From positions 387,001 through 451,000 of the forward strand of contig JAODUP010000066.1 of the NCBI GenBank assembly GCA_025642065.1: DNA of 64,000 nt, read 5' to 3'. The position numbers and the translations under genes were made by a program. This document shows, piece by piece, positions 1-9,689 of the stretch (the first letter of the stretch is position 1; each line of letters opens with the position of its first letter). The notes below the pieces were generated by a model that saw nothing but the letters and a program-made list of their open reading frames with translations, searched no databases and had not been told where the DNA came from. Source of the DNA: Paralvinella palmiformis. Taxonomy: Eukaryota > Annelida > Polychaeta > Terebellida > Alvinellidae.

Positions 1-240
1 AAAAAACCCATCCATATTTGTTTTTAGTCTTCTTTATTTGCAAATCTTCATTATTATGAGAGGTTTTTAATCCACTTCTTTCCATAAGAACGAATTAGAT
101 ACACAATAAGATACACATGATAGTATTAAACCATAGCTATTGATAATGTGACTGATAATGATCAATTATCCAGACAGTATGTCTTACTGTTTGCCGCATC
201 GAAGGAGAAGTAATCCGGTTTATTATTCTGACTCGTACAG

Positions 241-327
241 CAAGAGCATCATCCACCATGCTTTTATTTTTCCTCCGAGGGCTCAGATTCTGAGACTGAC
301 ACTAGACCACAAACACAACATGGAAAT
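241..327 (+). CDS. Possible upstream exon of the SPAK/OSR1-like gene (Ser/Asp/Glu-rich linker)
   Basis: An open 87-bp segment lies between an acceptor-like site (pyrimidine-containing tract ending CGTACAG at 240) and a good donor (GTAAGT at 328). It ends in phase 0, matching the phase-0 start of the next confident exon at 2075. It encodes 29 residues including FSSEGSDSETDT, an acidic serine-rich stretch. Vertebrate SPAK/OSR1 proteins carry acidic, low-conservation linker sequence just before the C-terminal domain, so position and composition fit. No homology can be claimed because this linker is poorly conserved. In-frame stops at 211 and 226 exclude extension upstream without splicing. Transcript data would decide. 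Confidence 0.4.
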
Positions 328-492
328 GTAAGTGATAAGATGTGTGGGCAATGTGTACTGACTGATAACTGCCAATCAGTTGAAGATAATATGTTGTTAT
401 CAGTGTTTTCTATAGCTCTCATTGTTATTGTTATCGGTGTATAGATGGCTCATTCAGTGGTTGTCATGTTTTAGTATTTGCATCTAATTACA

Positions 493-495
493 AGT

Positions 496-536
<41 letters not shown>

Positions 537-757
537 TTATTATTTGTATGTGCTTTTTACAATTATTTGCATTTGAAAGATAAAACCAAAATAGATTCAA
601 TTCCATTTTTAATTCAGTTCAAATTGTTTATTTTAACATTCATATTACATCATTTTAGTGACACCAAATGCGCGTAGAATGTTGAAAAGGAGCATGCTTG
701 AAGCATTGCTTATATAATGCACCCCCCTTGATAGAAAACAAGGTTAATTAATTGGTC

Positions 758-790
<33 letters not shown>

Positions 791-876
791 GATAATGAAT
801 TTAGGCGTTTCCTCTTTCTCAGTATGAATTATTCATAACATCAGTGTTTAAAATTATCATCATCATCATCATCATC
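493..876. repeat. Microsatellites (TG)n, (GA)n and (ATC)n in the first intron region
   Basis: A (TG)n tract occupies about 493-535 with one T interruption. A (GA)n tract runs about 757-791 with one GACAGA interruption, and a short (ATC)n tract lies near 857-876. Nothing gene-like lies between them. If the exon at 241-327 is real, all are intronic. Confidence 0.9.
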
Positions 877-1047
877 TTCACTGTGGAATCTTGAACAATA
901 ATATGATTCATTAATGGTACACAAGGTGTGTTGATGATTTTGTTTTCATATGCTGTGTTATGTTCCCATTGTGACCATATGACAACTGTATATATCTTTC
1001 TTCATTCAAATGCCATTTTATGTTTCCCTCTTTCTAGCAGTCAGTTA

Positions 1048-1439
1048 AGATTATGTGGTCTGTAATAATCTATCAGGATCAGTCGGGTTTATGCTTGAAT
1101 CAAAGATTATGTGGTCTGTAATAATCTATCAGGATCAATCGGGTTTATGCTTGAATCAAAGATTATGTGGTCTGTAATAATCTATCAGGACCAGTCAGGT
1201 TTATGCTTGAATCAAAGATTATGTGGTCTGTAATAATCTATCAGGATCAATTGGGTTTATGCTCGAATCAAAGATTATGTGGTCTGTAATAATATATCAG
1301 GATCAATCGGGTTTATGCTTGAATCAAAGATTATGTGGTCTGTAATAATCTATCAGGATCAGTCGGGTTTATGCTTGAATCAAAGATTATGTGGTCTGTA
1401 ATAATCTATCAGGATCAGTCAGGTTTATGCTTGAATCAA
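1048..1439. repeat. Tandem minisatellite, seven copies of a 56-bp unit
   Basis: Copies begin at 1048, 1104, 1160, 1216, 1272, 1328 and 1384 with an exact 56-bp period and only a few substitutions, mostly in the GATCAGTCGGG part. Each unit carries AGATTAT and its inverse complement ATAATCT separated by 10 nt, so every unit can form a small hairpin. The array lies in the likely intron 5' of the 2075 exon. High similarity between units implies recent expansion. Confidence 0.97.
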
Positions 1440-2074
1440 TGATTGGTCTTCTGAAAGACCAACATTAATATAATAATAACAACAACAATAATAATGTTGA
1501 TATAATAAAGTGCCTTTACAATGTACTATGAAATTACACCATTGTGTGCAGTGTGCATTAAGGTAGGCAAGAAGTTATCTATCAAAATAAAAAATCACAT
1601 AACAATAAATTTAGCAAAATCTGATTACATCCGATGTATTAATAATACAAAACCAATCAACATAATGTCACAATCTACATTATATCACACCTACTTCTAG
1701 ATAGGTTAACGAATTTTCATGTACCTTTCAAGCACTGGTTTACACATTTAATTAGTAGCAATTTTTTTTGCTAGATAGATTCTTATTTTGTAGAAAGATT
1801 CAATAGATATTTGGCATATTCACTAAATTATACTAAATTAGCACGTACAAAATTTGCCTATTTCCTACCCACCCCAATTGGTATTGGCCTAGAATGAACT
1901 CTATCTTGCAGCGCCATCTGGAGTCTGCCGTAATCAATTCCTGTTGGTGATGATGCAGAGACTGTCAACAGTTGTGTATAAGGGTTTGTGTCTTCAGCGT
2001 TCATATTGAGCATGGCAGATCGTGTTAATTGATGTATATGTTACCTAGGTTTTAAGTTTTTGTCTATATTCTAG

Positions 2075-2747
2075 GTTACAACCAAAAGTGAACCTGCGAA
2101 CACAGATCCAGCAGCTACCAGCTCGCAGGTAAGATTTATTTGATTCGCCGAAGGAAAGGTCTTGTTGTTTGAAAGATATAAATTTCAAGTTATAATTATT
2201 CGGATGATTCATACTTTTAACTTCCAATTCGTTATTTTTATTGACAATATAAGTATCATCTTCTTTAAAACATTTTCTAATAGACTGTTTTGTAATTGTC
2301 ATACATTATTGTATTTACATTATACATTCTTATTGATAACAGACAACCTTACCATTACAGTAACATAAGTAATTACCATCACATAAGTTAACGATGATTG
2401 AATTAGTAATGATTTATTATCCCGCAGGGTGGCAGTCAATCATCGTCTGGCGAGCCAGTTGTCAAACATTTAGTTTTACGTCTCAGGTAAGTGTACTATA
2501 AATTGTGGGTATATACAAGTGGTCAATAATTCAGTGGTCAGTGTCTGCTGATTGGTAGTCTTTTTCTAGATTTATTTGGTGTGTGTGTGTGTGTGTGTGT
2601 GTGCGTGTGTATGTTTGTGTGTCACTGATCATGCCTTTGTCCCTTCTTGCCTTCCCTATCCCCACCACTTTATCAATGCCATGATTGACTGACATTGATT
2701 GAACAAGCCAGTCACTATCTCTCCCCCCTACACACACAAACACACAC

Positions 2748-2798
<51 letters not shown>

Positions 2799-3488
2799 CT
2801 AACTATCCATGCATTTGATCTATTCCTTGACATTATTATTATTATTTGTGTCCATAGCATTACATCTTATATAATTAATTGTTTTCTGTGCAGAAATGAC
2901 AAATCTGAATTAAATGACATCAAGTTTGAATTTACAGAAGGTCAAGGTCAGTATGGAATAAATCACATATAACAGCCAAATTTGTGATCATTCACTGAAA
3001 TTATGATACTGTTATGATAGCAGTAAGTGATGATGATGATGATGATGATGATGCTGACATTAGTTTTAATCTACATTTAATAGATACAGCAGATAGTGTA
3101 TCTAGAGAGCTTGTTGAAGCTGGTCTCGTTAATGGTCGTGATTTGATTGTGGGTAAGATATTAATTTACTGATATTCACCATTAGGATGGTAGCGTATGT
3201 ACATTAGAGCACTGCATGGGTTGGGTTAACCCATTCGGGATAACCCAACCCACGCCAATGGGTCAAAACCTTTTCTTTGGGTCACAGGTTAGGTTTGGGT
3301 TGTTGTCTTGTGGGTTGGGTCGGGCTCGGGTTGTTGTCTTGTGGGTTAGGTATGGGTTGCTTGAAAAAAAAGGTTTTATTTGTTTTATAAATCCATCCGA
3401 CTCCTGTTATTGAGCCACCGCCTATGATTACGCAATATGAATACCATATTTTGCCATATAAACACCCTGGCTATTACCACCACACACA

Positions 3489-3524
<36 letters not shown>

Positions 3525-4428
3525 CCCACCCCTCACAGAATTAGTCCAGGTCGTGTTTATATAGCTAACAATTCATCTCCAGTTTGAACAGTTCAAAAGG
3601 AATCTGTTATAATAATAGCAGTAGATAGTTAGTGTCTTGGACTCTTTAAAGAGAGGTGCTGTGTTATTATAGCTGTTAATTAGTAAGTAGTTTGACTACT
3701 TATACATATTTACCTGTACTCCTGATCGTTGTGTTCAAGTGCTATCAAGCAACACATATCTTGTTATATAAGATATGTGACACTGTCTTCTTTCATTGCT
3801 GATACATACTGTGGGATATTTGTTATTATTGGACATTGGTAGATATTGTGTTTTTTTCTAAGACATTTATTGCAGTCTAACTGATTGGAGATATGTTTTG
3901 AATAGAGACGTTAATTTATATCAACTATTACTACTGATAACCGTGGCTGCTGCCAAACTTACGGCTAGCTCGGTTACATCAAGTGCTGCTAGTGAGTGAA
4001 CCTTTAGCCTGGCTGGCCATGTTGTATCTGCTAGGAGATCCACGTTGAAATCTTCTAGTATAAATAACATTCTCTTCATGAATAGTACTATACATCATGC
4101 TAAATAGCCACTGTAGGATACTACAAGGTTTTATTATAAAAATGGAATAGTTCATTTTTCAATAAATGTTCTTAATAACAGGAATTGTTTCAGTTTCGGG
4201 TTTAGACTCCATTCTCGTGTGTTGGGTTGGGTACAGGTTGTAGTCTTGTGGGTTGGGTTGGGCACAGGTTCAGCATAATTTTTAGTATGAGTTTAGGTTG
4301 GCTTCGGGTTGAGATTTGTCGGTTTGGGTTGGGTGTAGGTTGAGTAGTTGCAGGTTGGGTCGTGTATGGGTTCAGCTTACCAACCTGTGCGGGGCTCTAA
4401 TGTACATGTTCATGTGCTGCATGCACAT

Positions 4429-4470
<42 letters not shown>

Positions 4471-4956
4471 ACACACACACACACACAGATAGATAGACAG
4501 ACACACACATACACACACACTTTGTGAGCAGAATCTAATCTCACAGTTATTATAATCTTGTTATCAATACTACCTAGATGCTGTAAAATGTTATTAAAAG
4601 ATGTTGAATATATTTCTTCTCAATATTTCCCAGTGGCAGCCAACTTACAGAAGATTCTTGACAGCAATGAACATAAGTGTCTAGTATTTGGCTTGGTAAG
4701 TAAAACATGTCGGACGAGGATTTTTGATGTCATTTCGACAAACCATGTTGTGTCTTCGTCGTGAATTATATTGACCATTCAGCCATCCGAACAATAATAA
4801 TCTTTTCCGTAATTAAGGACAACCTATCTTTTGTTTTTGATATCTCATCAGAATTCTGGCTTGGGACACAATGAAGTGGCTGATGACAAGAACCTGCGTG
4901 GCTTCGCTCAGTTGTCCATCGTGGATATTACCTCCGATGGTGGCAACAAATCGTGA
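2075..4956 (+). CDS. OXSR1: SPAK/OSR1 (fray) kinase, C-terminal CCT/PF2 domain, six exons to the stop codon
   Basis: Exons 2075-2128, 2428-2486, 2894-2946, 3084-3152, 4634-4695 and 4852-4956 (TGA at 4954-4956) join in consistent phase into 133 residues. All sites are GT-AG with GTAAG or GTCAG donors. The product contains HLVLRLR, NDKSELNDIKFEFTEGQ, DTADSVSRELVEAGL, VAANLQKIL and GFAQLSI. These are the successive conserved blocks of the conserved C-terminal domain of STE20-family kinases SPAK (STK39) and OSR1. This domain binds RFxV/I peptides in WNK kinases and in NKCC/KCC cotransporters, controlling cell volume and ion transport in the cytoplasm. The residues equivalent to human OSR1 D459, E467 and L473, which contact the peptide, are all present. 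The D459-equivalent codon is split by the 2947-3083 intron. The tail runs about ten residues beyond the usual end. The kinase domain must lie upstream of the window. I see no canonical AATAAA soon after the stop. Confidence 0.93.
2578..2799. repeat. Opposed (GT)n and (CA)n(GA)n tracts in an intron
   Basis: A (GT)n run at about 2578-2610 is followed about 130 bp later by (CA)n at about 2722-2780 running into (GA)n to 2798. Both lie in the 2487-2893 intron. The GT and CA runs are complementary and could pair in the pre-mRNA. Confidence 0.9.
3205..4399. mobile_element. hAT DNA transposon remnant with TIRs, 8-bp TSD and transposase C-terminus
   Basis: The element is flanked by the 8-bp direct repeat ATGTACAT at 3197-3204 and 4400-4407. 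Its ends are imperfect inverted repeats (TAGAGCACTGCATGGGTTGG at the left; the complement of the right end reads TAGAGCCCCGCACAGGTTGG). The subterminal regions are full of GGGTTGGG-type repeats in opposite orientation, a common hAT arrangement. Around 3960-4090 the + strand encodes a broken hAT C-terminal dimerisation segment (TSSAASE, stop, FSLAGHVVSARRSTLKSS, then NNILFMN). A (TA)n tract sits at about 3491-3520. At 1195 bp it is far shorter than an autonomous hAT, so it is an internally deleted, inactive copy. It fills most of the 3153-4633 intron of the SPAK/OSR1-like gene. Confidence 0.88.
4424..4520. repeat. (CA)n microsatellite with imperfect repeats
   Basis: Mostly CA dinucleotides with AT and GATAGA interruptions, immediately 3' of the hAT copy and still inside the intron. 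Confidence 0.9.
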
Positions 4957-5673
4957 AAATCAGTTCGAAGAATAGCTCACAAAATGACCAGTAGATTTCA
5001 GCAAATGCTGATACCCAGCAGACTTCCAGAGAATAGCAAAACTAATGCTTATATCTTGCTTTGCTTGGTGAGATGTGAACACATTTGCAGGAAAAACATT
5101 AAAACGACTAATATTGATTAAACTGAAAGGAGGTTGTTCGCTTGCATGGTACTAATGTTTGAATTTGGTTGATTATATGTCTATGATAATGCTACACGTT
5201 GATGCTGTGTGTCAAGTGGGGGCGGGAATGGTGTGTAATTATTTGGAAGCTTCGCTGTTAGTATTTGGTGACTAGTGAGTGCCTGAATGTGACACTGTAC
5301 AGCTAGGATGAAGCATGCATTTTAGAAAAAACAAAACAAACCCCGTACAATAGTGCCTTCATTCTGCCACAGAGAAGTGGATTTTTATCAAAAACAATTA
5401 AAACCAATATAAATGTGATGAGAGAATTGTTATAATTGATGTATTGATAATGTTATGGATATTTATTCAATCAATTCCGAAATTGCGACTAGCCAGTTTT
5501 TGACCATTATGGGTGCGGTGAGTTGAGATCAGAGACTGCCAATATTGTGAATGATGGAATTAACATGTTATGAAACACAACTGTGTTTCTTTCTTTGATA
5601 TAGAAGATGCAGTTCCCATCATAATGCCTGACACTTGGTATCACATGAATGGAGTTGTGTGTGTGTGTGTGTG

Positions 5674-5704
<31 letters not shown>

Positions 5705-6300
5705 CTTCTAAGAGGTATAGTGGTATGAACAGATTTTTTGACAGCGCAGAACCTTATAAAATATCACCAAATGAAACAATCTGAATGGGATATAACACAT
5801 AAATTTGATTATACTTATTAAAACTCATGTTTAGTTGTGTTATCTTATAGGAAGGTGATGAAGTATGTGCAGATATTATATTTAGTCCAGTTACTCTTGG
5901 ACCAACATTAGTTTTGTCTGTGCGCGTATGTGTGTTTTTGTGTCTGTGTTTCATCACAGACCTTTATGTGGGCAGGTGTCCTTTCTGTTTAAAGTTCTTT
6001 CTTCCCGCTGGTTGAGCTGTGTAGCTTTTTGAGCTTTGGGTTGATGTTACATTAACCATGTTATTGTCTTCATACTTGCTGTTGATGAAGTTTATGGAGG
6101 TAAGGTGCTTTTTATATACGTTATCAGTATTGATGGTTGAATGTTGATGAGGTTTTATTTACTGAAAAGACAAGTTTCTGTTTGTTGTATTGTATAATAC
6201 ATGTAATATTTCCTGAGTTCTATCTCATTCTTGTGTATCTTCTAACATTCCTTTTGCTTTACTTTAACCTATATAGTGCTTGCGTATATAAAATCATGTG

Positions 6301-6341
<41 letters not shown>

Positions 6342-6376
6342 ATCCACCAGCATACACCTTCACACATACACACACA
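4957..6376 (+). other. 3' flank of the SPAK/OSR1-like gene, no further gene seen
   Basis: Sequence after the stop probably holds the 3' UTR, but no clear polyadenylation signal or conserved frame is visible. It contains a (GT)n tract at about 5655-5704 and a (TA)n tract at about 6305-6340. The open frame at 5754-5957 on the minus strand has no recognisable motif. Confidence 0.5.
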
Positions 6377-6530
6377 GGGTATTCTGATGGCACAGTGATT
6401 AGAGTACTTTGGTGTAAAGTTCCAGGTTGTGGGTTCGAATCTGATTCATGGATGTGCTATTGGGATTTGTTTCCCCAGGCAGATAACCATCGGCCAGATA
6501 TGACTGGCTTGGAGGCCAAGTAACTCAACA
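6377..6530 (+). mobile_element. tRNA-derived SINE, family C (single copy seen)
   Basis: An A-box-like TGGCACAGTGATTAG near 6389 and a perfect B box (GGTTCGAATCT near 6433) have tRNA-like spacing. About 80 bp of non-tRNA body follows, running into a (CA)n tail. The two boxes form an internal RNA polymerase III promoter. The body differs from the other two SINE families in the window. No target duplication is evident. Confidence 0.6.
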
Positions 6531-8252
6531 CACACACACACACCCGTAACAATATACATATACCAGTATGCCTACACAGTGTAATTACTTGTTAGTCTTG
6601 GGTGATGCATAGATTAATAACTGATATGATCTGTTGTTTATCAGATCATAAGTTTGAATGTTGCTGCTGTTATAATAATTATAATTTGAAATCCTCCTAA
6701 AATTGTTCCATATTGTCATATATCTGCATTTATTCTCTGGCATTTGGTGTACATATATCACGTACCGAATTTGTTCAACTCGCCGTTTCACGGTTAGGAT
6801 TCCTTTTCTTTCAAGAATGCTTCTCTTACCAGTGTTTTATAAGTTTTATTATTTTCATCAAATGTATTTATTTGATGATGCTTTTATTTCTCGTTAAAAC
6901 TGGTCTTTTAGCAATTCTGTTTTTGTTTTCAACTATATCATTGTCGACCGTTGATGTATCGCATAATTTTCTACGCTGTTTTTTTTTTAAAGAGCCACAA
7001 ATAGGTGTTAAACCTGCTTGTTTGTGCGGATAAGGCTCCCTCTCTATCTCAGTGTGTGTGTGCGTGTGTGTGTGTGTGTGTGATATGAACTGGTATCCGA
7101 GCTGAACTGATTATATTATTCAGTTACTGTTATCTAGAGAACACAAATATCACAGCGTTTAATGTTCTAGTCACCAAATGAACTTTTTGAAGCAATGATT
7201 GCATAATTGCAGGTGTTATATCAGAAATGCATGAAACCAGAATTCATTATGGTAGAGTGATAAATAATTTTTTTCATTGACTGAATGTAAATATTTACTG
7301 TTTTCTGCCTCAACCCTTATGCAAATCAGAGTTGCATAAATTATTCATAAATGAGGTTTATCTTTTTTGGTATTCTCATGTGATGTTTCAAAATTAGCGC
7401 TGGCATTTTCAAGCCACAAATTACTCCGATATTTAACGGGTTTCAAACAGGTTGGCACTTTAAAGTTAATTCCCATTTGTTACTGAGTGAAGGGAGCATC
7501 AGTTTCTTAAATCAGAAACATTCTATGTCCTGCCAGTAATAAACATTGCATTTTCTAACCACGCTGAGTTTTATTTTAAAACCAGGTCTTCACAATATGA
7601 CACACACACACACGCACACACACACTGAATAATCAGATTATATCATGAAAAATTAGATATAGCAATCCATTATGGAAAACTTTTGTAACTATAAACTAAG
7701 ACTGTTTCGACACATTACCTTTACAATACTAATATATTTATTACTATGACATCTTGTACAAAATCTGGATCGGGACAGTCTCTGTGATATATACTTTTGG
7801 ATTAGGTCGCGTAAATACAATGGTGCTTTTTCATTCAGCAGGTTTCTGTATTCGGTGTAGGCTGTTTATCAGAGAGAGAAAGTGTTCGATATATTGCTCG
7901 ATATATGCAATTCTGGCGAAAAGTATGAAACTTTATCATAGATTTAAGTAGAATAGTTTCAAAATTTAGCTCAACCACTAAGCCATTCAGACAGTTCCTA
8001 CTTACAATCTCAAAATGACCGCCACTTGGCTGTTAGCATTCAGATTTCTATGATATTTTGGTCTAGACCTACCTATGTTTTTTGAGATAAAAGAATCCAA
8101 TAAAATACCTCCAAAAGTTTTCATGTTGATTATAATAGATCGAAAAGTCTCTGTTACATTTTAGCAACTCATTAATTATTACTGTTCAAGTAATGAATGA
8201 AAATCTAAGTTTGGCATAATTTACTGCTTTTGTGAAAATAAAATAATATGTG
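6531..8252. other. Intergenic, no gene seen
   Basis: AT-rich sequence with short (GT)n at about 7051-7080 and (CA)n near 7601-7625. The hydrophobic open frame at 6713-7033 is T-rich low-complexity DNA without family resemblance or splice context, so I do not call it a gene. Confidence 0.5.
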
Positions 8253-8430
8253 ACATTTATATAGCGCCCTATTCAGCTAGATAGCTGCTCTAAGGCGCTT
8301 TACAATATTATTATCCCTGACTCAGACCTGTTTCCACCCAGCACACATCTCAACTCCCAATGGAACATACAACGCATGCTGCCATTATAAGCGCAAAGCG
8401 TTACTCAAACAAATAGCCATCGCGTCCTGT
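8253..8430. repeat. Dispersed repeat with TATAGCGCC/GGCGCTTTA hairpin
   Basis: The segment opens with TTTATATAGCGCC and has AAGGCGCTTTACA about 30 bp later, making an inverted AGCGCC/GGCGCT pair. Very similar 'atagcgcc...aagcgctttaca' repeats are widespread in aquatic animal genomes. This copy is followed by GCGCAAAGCG. Class (MITE or SINE-like) cannot be settled from one copy. Confidence 0.5.
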
Positions 8431-8602
8431 CAGGTACTCGGGGGGGATGTCACCCAAGATTATGATCCGTCACTTGATATCTTCAAATATCTCTTTAGCT
8501 AAAAGCGTCAAGTGGTTAGGCTTTTCCAATTTTTTTACCGCGTTAACACTTACATGTGGTGTTACCAATATACTGGAACCAAATTGATCCAGAACTTTGG
8601 TT

Positions 8603-9020
8603 TTACACACACACACACACACACACACACGTCAGATATGCACACTGACTGTGGCACCCACGTGATCATTTAACCAATTAAAATGGTCTGGATAACGTGA
8701 GCTCCGCCCACAACACTTTGACAACACCCCATAGCATGTCTGTAATCTATATAGAGATATTGTTATTTATTTTAAATCCACATATTAATTTACCATTTAA
8801 TTTTTTAATTCAGAAATATTTCTTCCATGCCAATACGTACTCGTGGTAAAAAGTATTAGGCAAAAAAAGAGTTGGGGGGGAAAAACGGAATTGGAATTGA
8901 TAAATTTGATGTGGAACTGGAATTGACCAAATGAAATTGAGTGGAATTGGAATTAACAAAATGGAACTGAAATAAAAAAATAATTAAGGCATTCTCAGAT
9001 AGAAAATTAAGGCATTCTCA
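8603..9020. repeat. (CA)n, degenerate GGAATTGGAATTG array and a 21-bp duplication
   Basis: (CA)n occupies about 8605-8631. From 8870 to 8970 an imperfect array built on GGAATTGGAATTGA is seen. At about 8982-9020 the block AAATTAAGGCATTCTCAGAT occurs twice in tandem; its second copy supplies the acceptor-like CTCAG before the open segment at 9021. Confidence 0.7.
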
Positions 9021-9190
9021 GATATGTTTTATTAATCTTTGCGACATTGTCCAGAATAGAAGCATAACTGTTTGGCCTTGGACTGACCTAAAAACATTGG
9101 ATTCTGTTTGTGCAAGTTTGCATCCAGATATTAAAAGTACTTGGCACCCTTTGGCTGCTAATGCAAGTGTGGTCCAGAACGGAATCTATG
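9021..9190 (+). CDS. Orphan exon-like frame, unrecognised
   Basis: A 170-bp stretch is open in one frame and bounded by an AG acceptor (GCATTCTCAG, 9011-9020) and a strong GTAAGT donor at 9191. It encodes about 56 residues with a protein-like composition, including VWPWTDLKTLDSVCASLHP and STWHPLAANASVVQNGIYG. I do not recognise the family. No matching exon is seen within several kilobases on either side, because a LINE begins at about 9690. It may be an isolated exon of a long gene, a fragment of a transposon gene, or chance. Confidence 0.3.
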
Positions 9191-9689
9191 GTAAGTCATC
9201 GCCTACTCTCTCTTATCCACATAATCCAGCTGAAAGAACTTGTGACTGAGCCCACAGACGTGCACTGTGACAAATAACCAGTTTTATATACTGTTTCAGT
9301 GCATGTAATGTTGGAATAGATTTCCAGTCTTATGGTTTCTAAAAACAAACATGTTTCCTCGCATTGCTTACATGATTGAATCCTGATATTTGCAAATACA
9401 GGAACACATTTCTTAAATGCATCGGTGTAACAGCTGGATATTTGATTTGGCTTTAAGAATAAGACCATGCCGTGATTGAGCTACAAACACACTCTAATAG
9501 ACCAGAATGCCATGCATCAACAGCTATTATGACTATTGTGACGTAATCGGTGCTCTCCCTGTGATGAATCAATAGGCAGGTGCAGCGCCGGGTTCCTTAC
9601 CTCCAAGACCCATCTTCAGCTACTGGAAGTCCCCCAGGATCGTCTCACGGAGTCGGGGATAAGGAAATAAAGCTACTGGCAAGACAAAA

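Noticed and set aside
3153..3200. Alternative reading in which the SPAK/OSR1-like frame runs on past 3152
   Set aside because: GGTAAG follows directly and the next conserved residues (AANLQK) occur in phase only at 4634.
6713..7033. 106-codon hydrophobic open frame
   Set aside because: T-rich low-complexity DNA gives Phe/Leu/Ile codons by composition; no splice context, homolog or start context.
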